Part shown: piece by piece, positions 17,637 to 26,865 of the stretch | Numbering within the stretch: position 1 is the stretch's first letter | Layout of the letters: each line of letters opens with the position of its first letter | Origin: Bryobacterales bacterium | GTDB lineage: Bacteria; Acidobacteriota; Terriglobia; Bryobacterales; Bryobacteraceae | Length of the DNA stretch: 64,000 nt | Direction of reading: 5' to 3' | Assembly (NCBI GenBank): GCA_003136575.1 | Contig: PLEX01000184.1 | Location: 1-64,000, forward strand | Made by a program: the position numbers and the translations under genes | The notes under the pieces: generated by a model | Told to the model about the DNA's origin: nothing | Databases searched by the model: none | What the model saw: only the letters and a program-made list of their open reading frames with translations

Positions 17637-17920
17637 TAAAATTACCTCTCCCACCGGGTTGAGACTATCACAAATTTATCGCGGAACCGGACTAAGTAAC
17701 CGTGTCACGACCACCTTGCCAACCGGATTACGTCAAGGGTCGCCGTGCTCGTAACGTGAGCGGTAAATACAGCAGGATCAGCGCGTTATGTCGGCGATAC
17801 TTACTTGTTACACGCCAGTGAGTTTGCGCACTCGTGGCTCCGGTGCGCGTCCGATTTTCTCGCGGCGCGGCGTCCGCTCATGGAATGAAATTCGCAGACA
17901 CAGTTGTCTGCGGCGAATAA

Positions 17921-19714
17921 TTATGCAACGGGTATTTCGACCTCGTCAGTCGCGGGAGAATGAACGAGAACCTCATCGGCCGGGCTATTGCCGCCTTTGA
18001 GGAAGTCGGCAATATCCCAATAACCGGTACGCGGCATGGGGATATCACCTCTGGTTCGAACCTCCAGAAGGTAGGGGACTTCGGCCTTCAAAGCCTTGTG
18101 GAGGGCGGCCGCAAGATCGGACGGCTCGACTACGAGGTCGGACTCCACACCGAAAGACTTTGCCAGCAGCATGAAGTCGGGGTTATATGGCGTGCCATCC
18201 GGCTTTGTGAATTCCGTGCCGTAGGTATTGCTGAAATAGTTCGCGCCAACCGAGCGAATAGTGGAAAAACAAAAATTATTGAACAGAACCCAGAGCACGG
18301 GGACATTTAATTCGACCGCGGTCGCCAAGGCGCCAATCACCGAAAGAAAGCCGCCGTCTCCCACCAGGCAGATAACCTTGCGATCCGGAGCGCCGATTTT
18401 TGCGCCGATCGCGGCGGCGGGAGAGAAGCCCATGGTCGCCATGCCACCCGACGTGATGAACGTGCCGGGTTCCGAGCACTTGAGTTGCTGCCCCGCTCCG
18501 TTCTTATTCCAGCCTACGTCGGTAACAAAAATGGCATCCGCGGGAGCCGCGTTCGATAACTCGCAAAGCAGTCGGGCCGGGTGGATTGGCTTATCATCGT
18601 TCGTCTGGGAGGCAACGAGCTCGGTGGCCCAATCGCGTTTCCGGCGATCCAGTTCGTGCCTGCGCACCAAAGTGTTCGACGTCGAACGTTTTTCTCCCTG
18701 CACGCGCGCGATGAGTTCACGTAAAGTATCTCTGGCGTCGCCGACGATGCCAACTTCGACCGGATAGATCTTGCCGATTTCCTGCGGATCGATATCGATC
18801 TGGATCAGGCGGGAAGGCGGAATCGCAAAGGTGTGAGCCGGATTCCATGAACTGCAATCCGCCTCGCCGAAACCGGTGCCAATGGCGAGAATGACGTCGG
18901 CTTCCCGGGTGGTTTGGTTCGCGACTCTTGTGCCCCAGATGCCAGCCGTGCCTAAGGCCAGAGTGTGGAGTTCGGGAAAGGCGCTCTTTCCCATCAGGGT
19001 GGTTGTGACAGGGATCTCCAGTAAGTCCGCTAACTGCTTCAATTCGGCGGACGCTTCCGAAAGCAGGATACCGTTACCAGCGAAGATAACCGGCCGCGCC
19101 GCGGCCAGCAACAGACGGGCAGCCGCTTCGATGCCGGCGCCGGAACCCGCTGCGCGACCGTAAGACGGGCGACGGGCAACGGTGACGGCTTCCGCATCGA
19201 TCTGCGCCGAGAATACGTCCATCGGGACATCAATCAGGACGGCGCCACTGCGTCCCGTTTGCGCAACGTTTAATGCGCGGGGCATCACGTCTCCGAGCAG
19301 CTTCACGTCATCCACGCGCCAGACACGCTTACAAAAGGGCCTGTAAATATCGCCCTGCGAGGCATCCGCATGAAAACGGATTCCCTGGTGCGGTTCGCGA
19401 GCGTGGTTGTAGGCAGGCGTGTTCCCGCAAATCACGAGCATCGGCGTGCAATCCGCCGCGGCGGAGATGACGCCGGTGACGGCGTTGGTCATACCCGGAG
19501 AGAGATGGACGTTGAGGACCGCCAGCTTATGTGTAACCCGGAAGTATGCGTCGGCCGCATGGGCTGCCTGCTGTTCGTGACGGAAGGATATGTATTCAAT
19601 GCCGTGCTGATAACAGGCGTCGATCAGGGCGTAGTTGGTATGTCCGCATTGTCCAAATACCTTTTTAACTCCTTCCTGCTTCAGACACGCTGCTATGAAC
19701 ATCGCTCCGGTCAT
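17921..19714 (-). CDS. Thiamine-diphosphate-dependent enzyme (acetolactate synthase/oxalyl-CoA decarboxylase superfamily)
   Basis: The 597-residue protein has the three domains of the POX/AHAS superfamily: Pyr domain with catalytic Glu in 'RHEQQAAHAADAYFRV' (near residue 48), a central Rossmann-like domain (about 190-330), and the PP domain with the ThDP motif 'GDGGFLSV...NN' (about 450-480). Such enzymes make or break C-C bonds next to a carbonyl. The neighbouring lyase, CoA-transferase and acylating dehydrogenase genes suggest a CoA-linked reaction such as that of oxalyl-CoA decarboxylase or 2-hydroxyacyl-CoA lyase. That is inference; I cannot distinguish it from a sulfoacetaldehyde acetyltransferase or carboligase. 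It is transcribed away from those genes. Confidence 0.85.
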   Translation of the reverse strand: MTGAMFIAACLKQEGVKKVFGQCGHTNYALIDACYQHGIEYISFRHEQQAAHAADAYFRVTHKLAVLNVHLSPGMTNAVTGVISAAADCTPMLVICGNTPAYNHAREPHQGIRFHADASQGDIYRPFCKRVWRVDDVKLLGDVMPRALNVAQTGRSGAVLIDVPMDVFSAQIDAEAVTVARRPSYGRAAGSGAGIEAAARLLLAAARPVIFAGNGILLSEASAELKQLADLLEIPVTTTLMGKSAFPELHTLALGTAGIWGTRVANQTTREADVILAIGTGFGEADCSSWNPAHTFAIPPSRLIQIDIDPQEIGKIYPVEVGIVGDARDTLRELIARVQGEKRSTSNTLVRRHELDRRKRDWATELVASQTNDDKPIHPARLLCELSNAAPADAIFVTDVGWNKNGAGQQLKCSEPGTFITSGGMATMGFSPAAAIGAKIGAPDRKVICLVGDGGFLSVIGALATAVELNVPVLWVLFNNFCFSTIRSVGANYFSNTYGTEFTKPDGTPYNPDFMLLAKSFGVESDLVVEPSDLAAALHKALKAEVPYLLEVRTRGDIPMPRTGYWDIADFLKGGNSPADEVLVHSPATDEVEIPVA

Positions 19715-20121
19715 CGTTATTTCACTTTCTTCCCGACTAAGGACTCTGCCGAGCCTTGTCCGAGCGCTCCGACGTAGGCGATTCTACCAGCTTGAATACA
19801 CCCGGGCAATCGCGTAACCGTAGCGATTACCGGTTCCCAGGGCGATACCGGAAGCAAAGTGCAGCGCGTTGCCTGCGAGCTAAACACCTGTAAACATTGG
19901 AGTTTCGACTTTGTGGCTACATACCCGCAGGCACGGCACACCGGCCGTCGCCGAGCGCGAATGGACATGTTACACAGCTCGAATCAGCGTCCGCGAGCCC
20001 AAGGCAGATGGACCGTTACACGCTTGCCGGAGAATTCAGGCGGATGCTATTATCTCTCCAGCTAAGCGACAGCCCGGCGGATCGACAGGTGGCCCGCCGG
20101 TCTTGTCAGACATCGATATTC
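19715..20121. other. Divergent intergenic region of the CoA-pathway locus
   Basis: A 407-base gap between the ThDP enzyme (minus) and the lyase remnant (plus). It carries a plausible promoter for the plus-strand genes at 20024-20053. The short frames in it show no motif. No operator palindrome was noticed. Confidence 0.6.
20024..20053 (+). promoter_or_regulatory. Candidate promoter of the lyase/CoA-transferase/dehydrogenase genes
   Basis: TTGCCG, an 18-base spacer and TATTAT, giving a predicted start about 60 bases before the lyase ATG. This is a by-eye match to the sigma-70 pattern. Confidence 0.45.
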
Positions 20122-20886
20122 ATGGTGATTTGCAGCAAGCTCTCCGTTGCCGGATCTCGTCCCGAGTTGTTTGCAAAGGCCGTCGGATCCGCAGTCGACG
20201 CCGTGTCTTTCGACACGGAAGACGCGGTGGCGCCGGAGCGCAAGGACGATGCGCGGGCGGCTATCGCTTCGTATCCGCGAGCACGTTCCGGCGGTTGCAG
20301 CAAGATTGCCATTGTGCGGGCGAATGGCTGCGCTACGCCATGGTTTGGCCGCGACGCGGGCGGACTTGTGGAGTCCGGCCTCGACGTCATCGCCGGCGTA
20401 ATTGCAACCGCAGACCCGCGCGTGATGGGACATCAGATCGGTTTTGCCGGTCTGCTTCTGCCTTTGGGGATCGATCGGCGGGCTGCGAACGCTCTTCAAG
20501 TCATGCGCGCAGCAGTCAGACTCGCGGCTGCCGAGGCAGGCATAACGGAATACGACGCCGCGTTCCCCGACATGCGAAGTCCGGAACCTTGCCGCGCAGG
20601 GGCCGAAGCGGCCAGGCAGCCTGGTTATGCGGGAAAGAATTGTATCCACCCCAGCCAGATCGCGATCGCCAATGAAGTATTTGCTCCGCGCGCGGATGAA
20701 ATCAAACTTGCCTCCAGGGTGGTGGCATCGGCCAGCGAGGCGGCAGAGGGAGGCGTACAAGACTTTGTACCGGACGGGCAGCCGATTGATGCGCCTATGA
20801 TCGAGCATGCCCGCGCCGTGGCCGCGGCTGGCGGCAGGCACGACGCTACCGTATCGGGACAGGCGCAGGAGCCAAATGCCCCCTGA
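20122..20886 (+). pseudogene. CitE/HpcH-family CoA-ester lyase with internal deletion
   Basis: The 254-codon frame starts like a CoA-ester lyase ('GSRPELFAKAVGSAVDAVSFDTEDAVAPERK') and ends like one ('GYAGKNCIHPSQIAIANEVF'). The middle runs directly from 'WFGRDAGGLVESGLDVIAG' to 'VIATADPRVMGHQIGF'. Family members normally have about 40 more residues there, including the 'VLPK' strand and the Glu-containing 'IET' strand of the TIM barrel. Both are absent, so the active site should be destroyed. This reading rests on my memory of the family, not an alignment. The frame remains open and ends overlapping the CoA-transferase start. The ORF-track start at 19897 is too far upstream. Confidence 0.6.
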
Positions 20887-22068
20887 TTCGGGTAACGAGC
20901 GACAACCGGCGGGGCCATTCAGCGGGATCAGGGTTCTGGACCTGAGTTCTTATATCGCCGGGCCGTACGCGTGTTCGCTCCTGGCGGATTCAGGCGCCGA
21001 GGTGATTAAGATTGAGCCGCATGGCGGAGATTCGTTGCGACATTATCCCTCCACGCTGGAGACCGAATCGCGAGCGTTTCTGGGGACGAACCGCAGTAAG
21101 TACGGGCTCGCGCTGGATCTGAAGCGTGCAGAAGGTCTGACGGTGTTTCTGCGACTCGTCGAATCGGCGGATGTGCTGGTTCACAATTTCCGCCCGTCCG
21201 TGCCGGAACGTCTGGGCATCGGCTACGAGAGAATCCGCAGCTGATCTATTGCGCGCTCTCGGGTTATGGCGAGACGGGACCCATGAGCAATAAGGCGGGT
21301 TACGACCAGGTGCTCCAGTGTTTCACCGGCATTTGCACATTTCAGGGAGCAAGCCAGGGGAAGCCGGAAATTGTATTGGGTTCGGTGGTGGATTTTTATG
21401 CCGCCTCCCTGCTCGCGTATGGGACTTCGGCCGCCCTCTTCCATCGGGAACGCACGGGTGAAGGCCAGTATGTCGGCCTTTCCCTGCTGGGAGCGGCGTT
21501 GGCCATGCAATCGGGCCGATTCATCCGGGCTGAAGGCGAGGATTCCGGAGTAAGCCGCGATCTGCGTTCGGGAGGAATCACAGGCATTCACCCAACCAGT
21601 GAAGGCGAACTCTATATATCGGCGAATACGGCGCACTTCTGGCGTTCCCTCTGCGCGCTCACCGGATTGCCGGATTTGGCGGACAATCCGAAATACGATA
21701 CAGTCCGAAAACGAGCGAAATGCGCGTCTGAAATCGTCCCCGTTATTCGGGAAGCCCTGCGGTCGCGCACGGCACTGGAGTGGGAAAAGATTCTCGGCGA
21801 AGATGTGCCATGTTGCGCCGTTCGATCCATCGAGGAGATGTTCGATCATCCGCAGGTAGCCGCGCAGGGTTTGGTGGGCCGCGTGGTGCATCCTCGGGTC
21901 GGCAGTTACGTGGGCGTAAGAAAGCCGTTGAAATTCAGCGCGGCGCCAGGCCCGGAGCCTTTCGGGGCGCCTGCATTGGGGCAGCATGCGGATAAGATTC
22001 TGTCCGGCATCGGCTACAGCGTCGCGGAGATCGGGAAATTGCGGGAACTTGAGGTTATTCCGCCTTAA
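20876..22068 (+). pseudogene. CaiB/BaiF type III CoA-transferase, frameshifted
   Basis: Two frames together give a nearly complete class III CoA-transferase. The first (20876-21244) runs from 'GIRVLDLSSYIAGPYACSLLADSGAEVIKIE' to 'RLGIGYERIRS'. The second resumes immediately with 'LIYCALSGYGETGP' and continues to the end, with the catalytic Asp in 'GSVVDFYAAS' and 'RERTGEGQYVGLSLL'. Compared with the usual 'GYE-LR-INPRLIYC' about 13 bases are missing at roughly 21240, which explains the frame change. The product would be cut after 122 residues. An AGGAG site precedes the ATG at 20876. A sequencing artefact is possible, but a multi-base loss is less typical of one. Confidence 0.75.
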
Positions 22069-22202
22069 TCGCGCCTTCACGATTGTTTCAGTAACGCGCG
22101 CGATCTGGCCCCGCACTGCGGGTGGTACGCCGGGCCAGGCGCGGATGATGTGTCCTGGATTCGGTTACCCGACTGATGGAAATTTAACTGGAGAAGCAGA
22201 AT

Positions 22203-23609
22203 ATGGCAAGAGAGGTTACCCAAGAAGAGAAGGCGTTGGCGCAGGGTTTGCTGGATAAAGCCCGGACTGCGATGCGGACGCTGGAAAGCTACGATCAGGC
22301 TGCGGTCGACAACTTGTGCCGGGGGGTCGCCTGGGCTACCGCCAACGAAAAGACATTCGTCGACCTCACGCAGATGAGCGTCGACGAGAGCAAGATGGGC
22401 AGCGCCGAAGGCGGACTCGCGCGACGTTTCAAGATTGTCGGCATTCTTCGCGACGCCCTTCGTCAAAGGAGCATCGGCGTGATTGAAGAGATTCCGGAAA
22501 AAGGGATTGTCAAGTACGCAAAACCGGCCGGCGCGATCGCAGGCCTGCTGCCTGTCACCAATCCGGTGGTGACGATGGTGGCCATGGCGATCAATGCCCT
22601 CAAGTGCCGGGACGCCGTCATATTCTCTCCGCATCCGGCGAGCAAACGCACCGCTCTGGAGACGACACGGATATTGCGAGCGGCACTGCGAAAACAAGCC
22701 GCGCCGGAAGACGCAATTCAGTGCATCGAAAAGCCGAGTATCCCGCTCGCCCAGGAATTGATGTCTCTGTGCGATCTGACGGTCGCCACCGGTGGATCGG
22801 CGATGGTGAAGGCCGCGTACAGTTCGGGCAAGCCGGCATATGGAGTGGGCGCGGGCAATGCCACCATGATTATCGACGAGACGGCGGATATCGCCGAGGC
22901 GGCAGCCAATACGCGGATCAGTAAGACGCATAACAACGGGTCCGGATGCTCCTGCGACGGGAACCTGGTTGTCGAGGACTCGATCTACGACCGCTTCCTG
23001 GAGCAGTTGCAACTGGAAGGCGGTTATCTCGCGTCGGAGGAAGAGAAGGCGCTCCTGAGGGCCGTAATGTGGGACGCGGAAAGCCACCGAACGCTGGAGA
23101 CCGTCGCGCGTTCCGCGGCCACTATTGCGGACCTTGCCGGCTTTACTCTCCCGGCCGGTAAGAAGTTCATCGTCGTCAAGGAAAACAGGATCGGCAAAGA
23201 CCACGTTTTTTCGGGCGAGAAACTGTCGCCGGTACTCGCTATCTTCCGGTACCGGGGATTTGACACGGCGTTGAACATGGTTGAGCAGATCTTCGAAGTG
23301 GGCGGCAAGGGCCATTCGTGCGGGATCTACACTTTCGATCCGGAACACATCCATCGTCTGGCGCTCATGGCACCGGTAAGCCGGATTATGGTGCGGCAGC
23401 CGCAGGTCAGGGGGAATGCCGGTTCATTTACCAACGGAATGCCCATGACCGCGAGTCTCGGATGCGGCACCTGGGGCGGGAACATTACCAGCGAGAACAT
23501 CGGCGTGAAGCACTTCATGAACGTCACCTGGGTGAGCCAGCCGATTCCTGAAGACAAGCCATCGGAACAGGAGATTTTCGCCGAGTTCTTCAACAGCGAG
23601 ATCTTCTGA
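22203..23609 (+). CDS. Acylating aldehyde dehydrogenase (SauS/EutE-like)
   Basis: The 468-residue protein belongs to the CoA-acylating aldehyde dehydrogenases, which convert acyl-CoA and NAD(P)H to an aldehyde or the reverse. Visible features are 'GIVKYAKPAGAIAGLLPVTNP', 'VATGGSAMVKAAYSSGKPAYGVGAGNA' and the catalytic region 'NNGSGCSCDGN' with Cys249/Cys251. Length and the C-terminal 'CGTWGGNITSENIGVKHF' fit the sulfoacetaldehyde/acetaldehyde dehydrogenase branch. It appears intact, unlike the two genes before it. Spacing of 134 bases from the CoA-transferase allows its own promoter, though none is obvious. Substrate not known; the CoA-transferase neighbour would have supplied the CoA ester. 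Confidence 0.88.
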   Translation: MAREVTQEEKALAQGLLDKARTAMRTLESYDQAAVDNLCRGVAWATANEKTFVDLTQMSVDESKMGSAEGGLARRFKIVGILRDALRQRSIGVIEEIPEKGIVKYAKPAGAIAGLLPVTNPVVTMVAMAINALKCRDAVIFSPHPASKRTALETTRILRAALRKQAAPEDAIQCIEKPSIPLAQELMSLCDLTVATGGSAMVKAAYSSGKPAYGVGAGNATMIIDETADIAEAAANTRISKTHNNGSGCSCDGNLVVEDSIYDRFLEQLQLEGGYLASEEEKALLRAVMWDAESHRTLETVARSAATIADLAGFTLPAGKKFIVVKENRIGKDHVFSGEKLSPVLAIFRYRGFDTALNMVEQIFEVGGKGHSCGIYTFDPEHIHRLALMAPVSRIMVRQPQVRGNAGSFTNGMPMTASLGCGTWGGNITSENIGVKHFMNVTWVSQPIPEDKPSEQEIFAEFFNSEIF

Positions 23610-23747
23610 CTGGTTGCCGAAAAAGGGCCGAAGCAATACGGGCCATGGCGCTTGCGTTTGTCTCATCCGTGTTCATCTGTTGCGTGTAACCGTAAAAAGA
23701 CCGGCTTTCGCTCATGCCGGGCAGAAAGTTGGTATAAACTGGCGACC

Positions 23748-24968
23748 ATGAATAGACGCGATTTCTTCCAATCCAGTCTCGGCGCGGCACTCGGCGCCCG
23801 GTTCGTGCCGCGGGCGGCGGCGCAGACTCCCGCGCCGGCGGCGACAAGGAAACTGGTAGTGGATGCGTATTCGCGCCATCTTCAGTGGCTCAGAAAGCCG
23901 GAAGAAGTTGCCGCTGCCGCCGCCGAAATGGGGTATAACGGGCTCGACATCACGGTCGTTCCTTATCCCGGTCACGTGGACCCCGCGAAGGTGGCAACGG
24001 AACTGCCTCCTTACGTGAACGCCGCCCGCAAACAGGGCCTGCGGGTGACGACGATGCGGTGCACGATCACGGACGCGGATACGCCCAACGCCGAGGAGAT
24101 GCTTCAAACGGCGTCTTCTCTCGGCCTGACTCACTATTGGGGCGGCATGTTCCGCTATGACCTGAATAAGCCAATCAACGACCAGCTGGATGCGATCAAG
24201 GTCCGCATTGGCAAACTGATTCCACTGCTGGAAAAGTACAAGATGACGGCGATGTACCACACCTACTCGGGAAGCAGTTCGGTGGGCGCGGCCGTTTGGG
24301 ATCTGCTCTCCGTATTTAAGAGCTTCGACCCAAAACGGGTGGGCTTTCACTACGATGTCGGGCACATGACAGACGCCGGCTTCGCGAGCTGGGATTTGAA
24401 CCTGCGGGCGGCGGCACCGTATATTGCCGGCGTTTCCTGTAAAGATTCGGTGATTGAATTGAACCTGCCGCTTGAAGGCGGGGGGCCGTATACCGGCCCT
24501 CCCACCCTCGGCGGCAGAGGCGGCGGTGCTCCGGGCGGGCCGGGCGGACCCGGGGGTGGTTTCCCCGGCGGACCTGGTGCCGCAACCGCGTCCGGACCGG
24601 GCGGGCGTGGTGCCGGAGCTGGCGCGTCGAGCGGGGGCCGGGGAGGGCGTGGTGGCGGTCGCGGTGGCCCAGGCGGTCCGGGTGGTGGGGCTGCGGCTGG
24701 CGGCCGCGGTGGGGGCGGTGCGGCAAACCCCTGGAGAATTCGCCAGGTACCGTTGGGCGAGGGCATCGACAACCTTCCGCTGTTAGGTTCCATTCTGATG
24801 CAAACAGGCTTTGATGGTCCGATCGAGATTCAGGCGGAATATCCCAACGGGGGCGCAAACAACGCCGCGGATACGATCACGTTGCCCCGCGCGCAGGTGC
24901 TGGGTGCTATGAAGCGAGATTTGCTGGTGCTTCGCACGGCGTTTTCGCAAGCCGGCTGGACATCCTGA
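23748..24968 (+). CDS. Exported xylose-isomerase-like TIM-barrel protein with Gly/Arg-rich insert
   Basis: A 406-residue protein starting with a Tat-like leader ('MNRRDFFQSSLGAALGARF'), followed by a sugar phosphate isomerase/epimerase barrel: 'AEMGYNGLDITV', 'RVGFHYDVGHM', and a C-terminal 'DGPIEIQAEYPNGG' strand. Between about residues 244 and 327 the barrel is interrupted by roughly 84 residues made almost only of Gly, Arg, Pro and Ala ('GGRGGRGGGRGG'). Such proteins may isomerise or epimerise sugars, with His/Asp/Glu metal ligands; the exact reaction is unknown. The start at 23748 follows the usual Tat protein pattern; the upstream 32 codons of the track are non-coding. The related gene downstream begins 31 bases later, so they are probably co-transcribed. 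Confidence 0.85.
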   Translation: MNRRDFFQSSLGAALGARFVPRAAAQTPAPAATRKLVVDAYSRHLQWLRKPEEVAAAAAEMGYNGLDITVVPYPGHVDPAKVATELPPYVNAARKQGLRVTTMRCTITDADTPNAEEMLQTASSLGLTHYWGGMFRYDLNKPINDQLDAIKVRIGKLIPLLEKYKMTAMYHTYSGSSSVGAAVWDLLSVFKSFDPKRVGFHYDVGHMTDAGFASWDLNLRAAAPYIAGVSCKDSVIELNLPLEGGGPYTGPPTLGGRGGGAPGGPGGPGGGFPGGPGAATASGPGGRGAGAGASSGGRGGRGGGRGGPGGPGGGAAAGGRGGGGAANPWRIRQVPLGEGIDNLPLLGSILMQTGFDGPIEIQAEYPNGGANNAADTITLPRAQVLGAMKRDLLVLRTAFSQAGWTS

Positions 24969-24999
24969 TCGGGTTTCCTGCATTTGAATCGAGGATGAA

Positions 25000-25992
25000 A
25001 TGGAAATGGCGCGTCGCGCTGTGCTCAGCGGTATCGTCGGATTGGCGGCATCTTCCGCCATTTCAACCATGAAGGGCGGGACCGCCCGCATGCCCCTCGG
25101 CGCCAACGTCATCTTACCCGGCGTTGCCGCCGTTTATACGATAGCCGGACAGGCTGGATATCGCGAAACAGACGATCCGGAACCCCTGGCACGGGAGCAC
25201 GTTCGGCTGGGCTATACAGCCGCGTTCTGTCCGGATTGCAAACCCGGCGACACGGCACGGGTGAATGCCATTCGGAAGGCCTTTGCCGACGCCGGGGTCC
25301 TGATCGCGGAAGTCGGTGCCTGGCGCAATATGATGACGCCCGATGCGGCGGCGCGAAAGGCCAATCTCGAATACGTGATGCAACAACTTGAGCTTGCCGA
25401 CGAGCTCGGCGTGAAGTGCTGCGTGGATATCGCGGGGTCTTTCGACGGAAGCACGCTCTCCGGTCCGCATCCGAAGAACCTCTCCAAAGAGTTCTTCGAT
25501 GGCACTGTGGAGAACTGCCGGAAAATCCTGGACGGTGTAAGACCCAAGGTGGCGAAGTTTTCCATCGAGATGAAGGCGTGGGACGTTCCCGACGGCCCGG
25601 ATTCGTATCTGGACCTGGTGCGCGCGATCGGCAGAGCCACTTTCGGCGTCCATATCGACATTTGCAACATCGTCAATTCGCCCAGCCGTTACTACAACAA
25701 CACCGCGCTTATCAAGGAAACATTCCGGAAATTAGGCAAATGGGTGCTATCATGCCACGCCAAGGACCTGAGATGGACGCCGCAGGTCAACGTGAATTTT
25801 ACGGAAGTTCCGGCCGGACAAGGCGGCATTCCGGGGCAACCCGGCGGCGGCATCGACTATCACGCATACATTGCGGAAGTGAGCAAAGCGGGCGTTCCGC
25901 TGATGCAGGAGCACTGGAATACGAATGAGGAATTCCAGCAGGGCGCTCGATATATTCGCAAGGTAGCGGCGGAATTGGGCGTGCCGGTCTAG
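25000..25992 (+). CDS. Exported sugar phosphate isomerase/epimerase family protein
   Basis: A 330-residue xylose-isomerase-like TIM-barrel protein with a twin-arginine-type leader ('MARRAVLSGIVGLAASSA'). Barrel motifs include 'LADELGVKCCVDIAGS', 'FSIEMKAWDVPDGPDSYLDLVRAI' and 'VHIDICNIVNSPSRYYNN', with likely metal-binding Glu, Asp and His in 'HAKDLRW' and 'MQEHW'. A short Gly/Pro loop ('PAGQGGIPGQPGGG') sits near residue 277. A GAGGA site precedes the ATG at 25000. It follows the similar gene at 23748 and probably acts with it on carbohydrate material outside the cytoplasm. It ends three bases from the convergent ABC ATPase gene. Confidence 0.82.
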   Translation: MEMARRAVLSGIVGLAASSAISTMKGGTARMPLGANVILPGVAAVYTIAGQAGYRETDDPEPLAREHVRLGYTAAFCPDCKPGDTARVNAIRKAFADAGVLIAEVGAWRNMMTPDAAARKANLEYVMQQLELADELGVKCCVDIAGSFDGSTLSGPHPKNLSKEFFDGTVENCRKILDGVRPKVAKFSIEMKAWDVPDGPDSYLDLVRAIGRATFGVHIDICNIVNSPSRYYNNTALIKETFRKLGKWVLSCHAKDLRWTPQVNVNFTEVPAGQGGIPGQPGGGIDYHAYIAEVSKAGVPLMQEHWNTNEEFQQGARYIRKVAAELGVPV

Positions 25993-25995
25993 GAT

Positions 25996-26865
25996 CTAGC
26001 CGCGAACCAGGCCGACCGGGAACCGCTCCATTGTCGCTCCCGGCAACGATTCGATCTGTCCGGCAATAGCATCCAGATTTCGGCTCGCGAGGATGAACAC
26101 CGTCCGGCCTAGGTGCCGGACATTTTCCACACCGTCTACCCAGCGGACCGGAGCCGGGAGTTCGCGGTTCAGGACGATCCTGAACCGCTGGTACTGCGCC
26201 TTCAGATCGTCGAGCACGCCCGCGACAATCGACTTGCCCCTGTCGATAATGCAGATGCCGTCGGCAATCTGATCCACCTCGGTCAGCTGGTGCGAAGAGA
26301 AGAAAATCGCGATGCCCTGCGATGCCGCGATCGCCACCAGTTCGCGCAGTACTTCCTCGACGGCGGCGGGGTCGAGGCGGTCGGTCGGTTCGTCGAGGAT
26401 GAGCAGCTCCGCTCCGTGGCAGATCGCAAGAAGCAGCATCAGTTTCGAGCGCATGCCTTTCGAGAGATCGGCGATCTTCCGCTTTGGCGGCAGGTCGAAC
26501 ATCTTCAGATATCTCCGTTCCAGGTCGTCGCGCCACTTCGGAAAAAACGGCCGCGTGAACCGGATGATCTGCCCGACACTCATGTAGGGGTAGAGTTCTT
26601 TGTCTTCCGTGACGAACCCGATGCGACCTCGCGCCTCGATGTTACGTGCGGGGTCGGTCGCATCAAGACCGAAAACGCGGGCCGTACCGCTATCGGAACG
26701 CAGCATTCCCATCAGTAGCTTGATGGTTGTCGTCTTTCCGGCGCCGTTGCGGCCGAGAAACCCGAAAATGCTCCCTCCTGGTACCCGCAAATTGAGGCCG
26801 TCCGGCGCGGCTTTGTCACCGAAAGACTTCCTCAGATCGCTTATTTCGATTGAAAGATTATTCAT
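25996..26865 (-). CDS. ABC transporter ATP-binding protein without adjacent permease
   Basis: The 289-residue ATPase has Walker A 'GRNGAGKTT', the signature 'LSKGMRSKLMLLLAI', Walker B 'LLILDEPTDRLDP' and 'FFSSHQLTEVDQ'. The LSKGM signature in place of LSGG is typical of ATPases linked to YtrA/GntR regulators. The C-terminal 70 residues form a regulatory domain. The start overlaps the regulator's last codons by eight bases, so the two are coupled. The next gene is convergent, so no membrane partner is encoded here; it may use one elsewhere or act as a soluble ABC protein. Confidence 0.9.
   Translation of the reverse strand: MNNLSIEISDLRKSFGDKAAPDGLNLRVPGGSIFGFLGRNGAGKTTTIKLLMGMLRSDSGTARVFGLDATDPARNIEARGRIGFVTEDKELYPYMSVGQIIRFTRPFFPKWRDDLERRYLKMFDLPPKRKIADLSKGMRSKLMLLLAICHGAELLILDEPTDRLDPAAVEEVLRELVAIAASQGIAIFFSSHQLTEVDQIADGICIIDRGKSIVAGVLDDLKAQYQRFRIVLNRELPAPVRWVDGVENVRHLGRTVFILASRNLDAIAGQIESLPGATMERFPVGLVRG

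Noticed and set aside
17655-17920. Small gene between the TonB receptor and ThDP enzyme
   Set aside because: The available frames lack a ribosome site and recognisable sequence.
24476-24728. Collagen-like or CRISPR-like tandem repeat
   Set aside because: The Gly-rich run has no fixed Gly-X-Y register and no DNA-level repeat unit with spacers.
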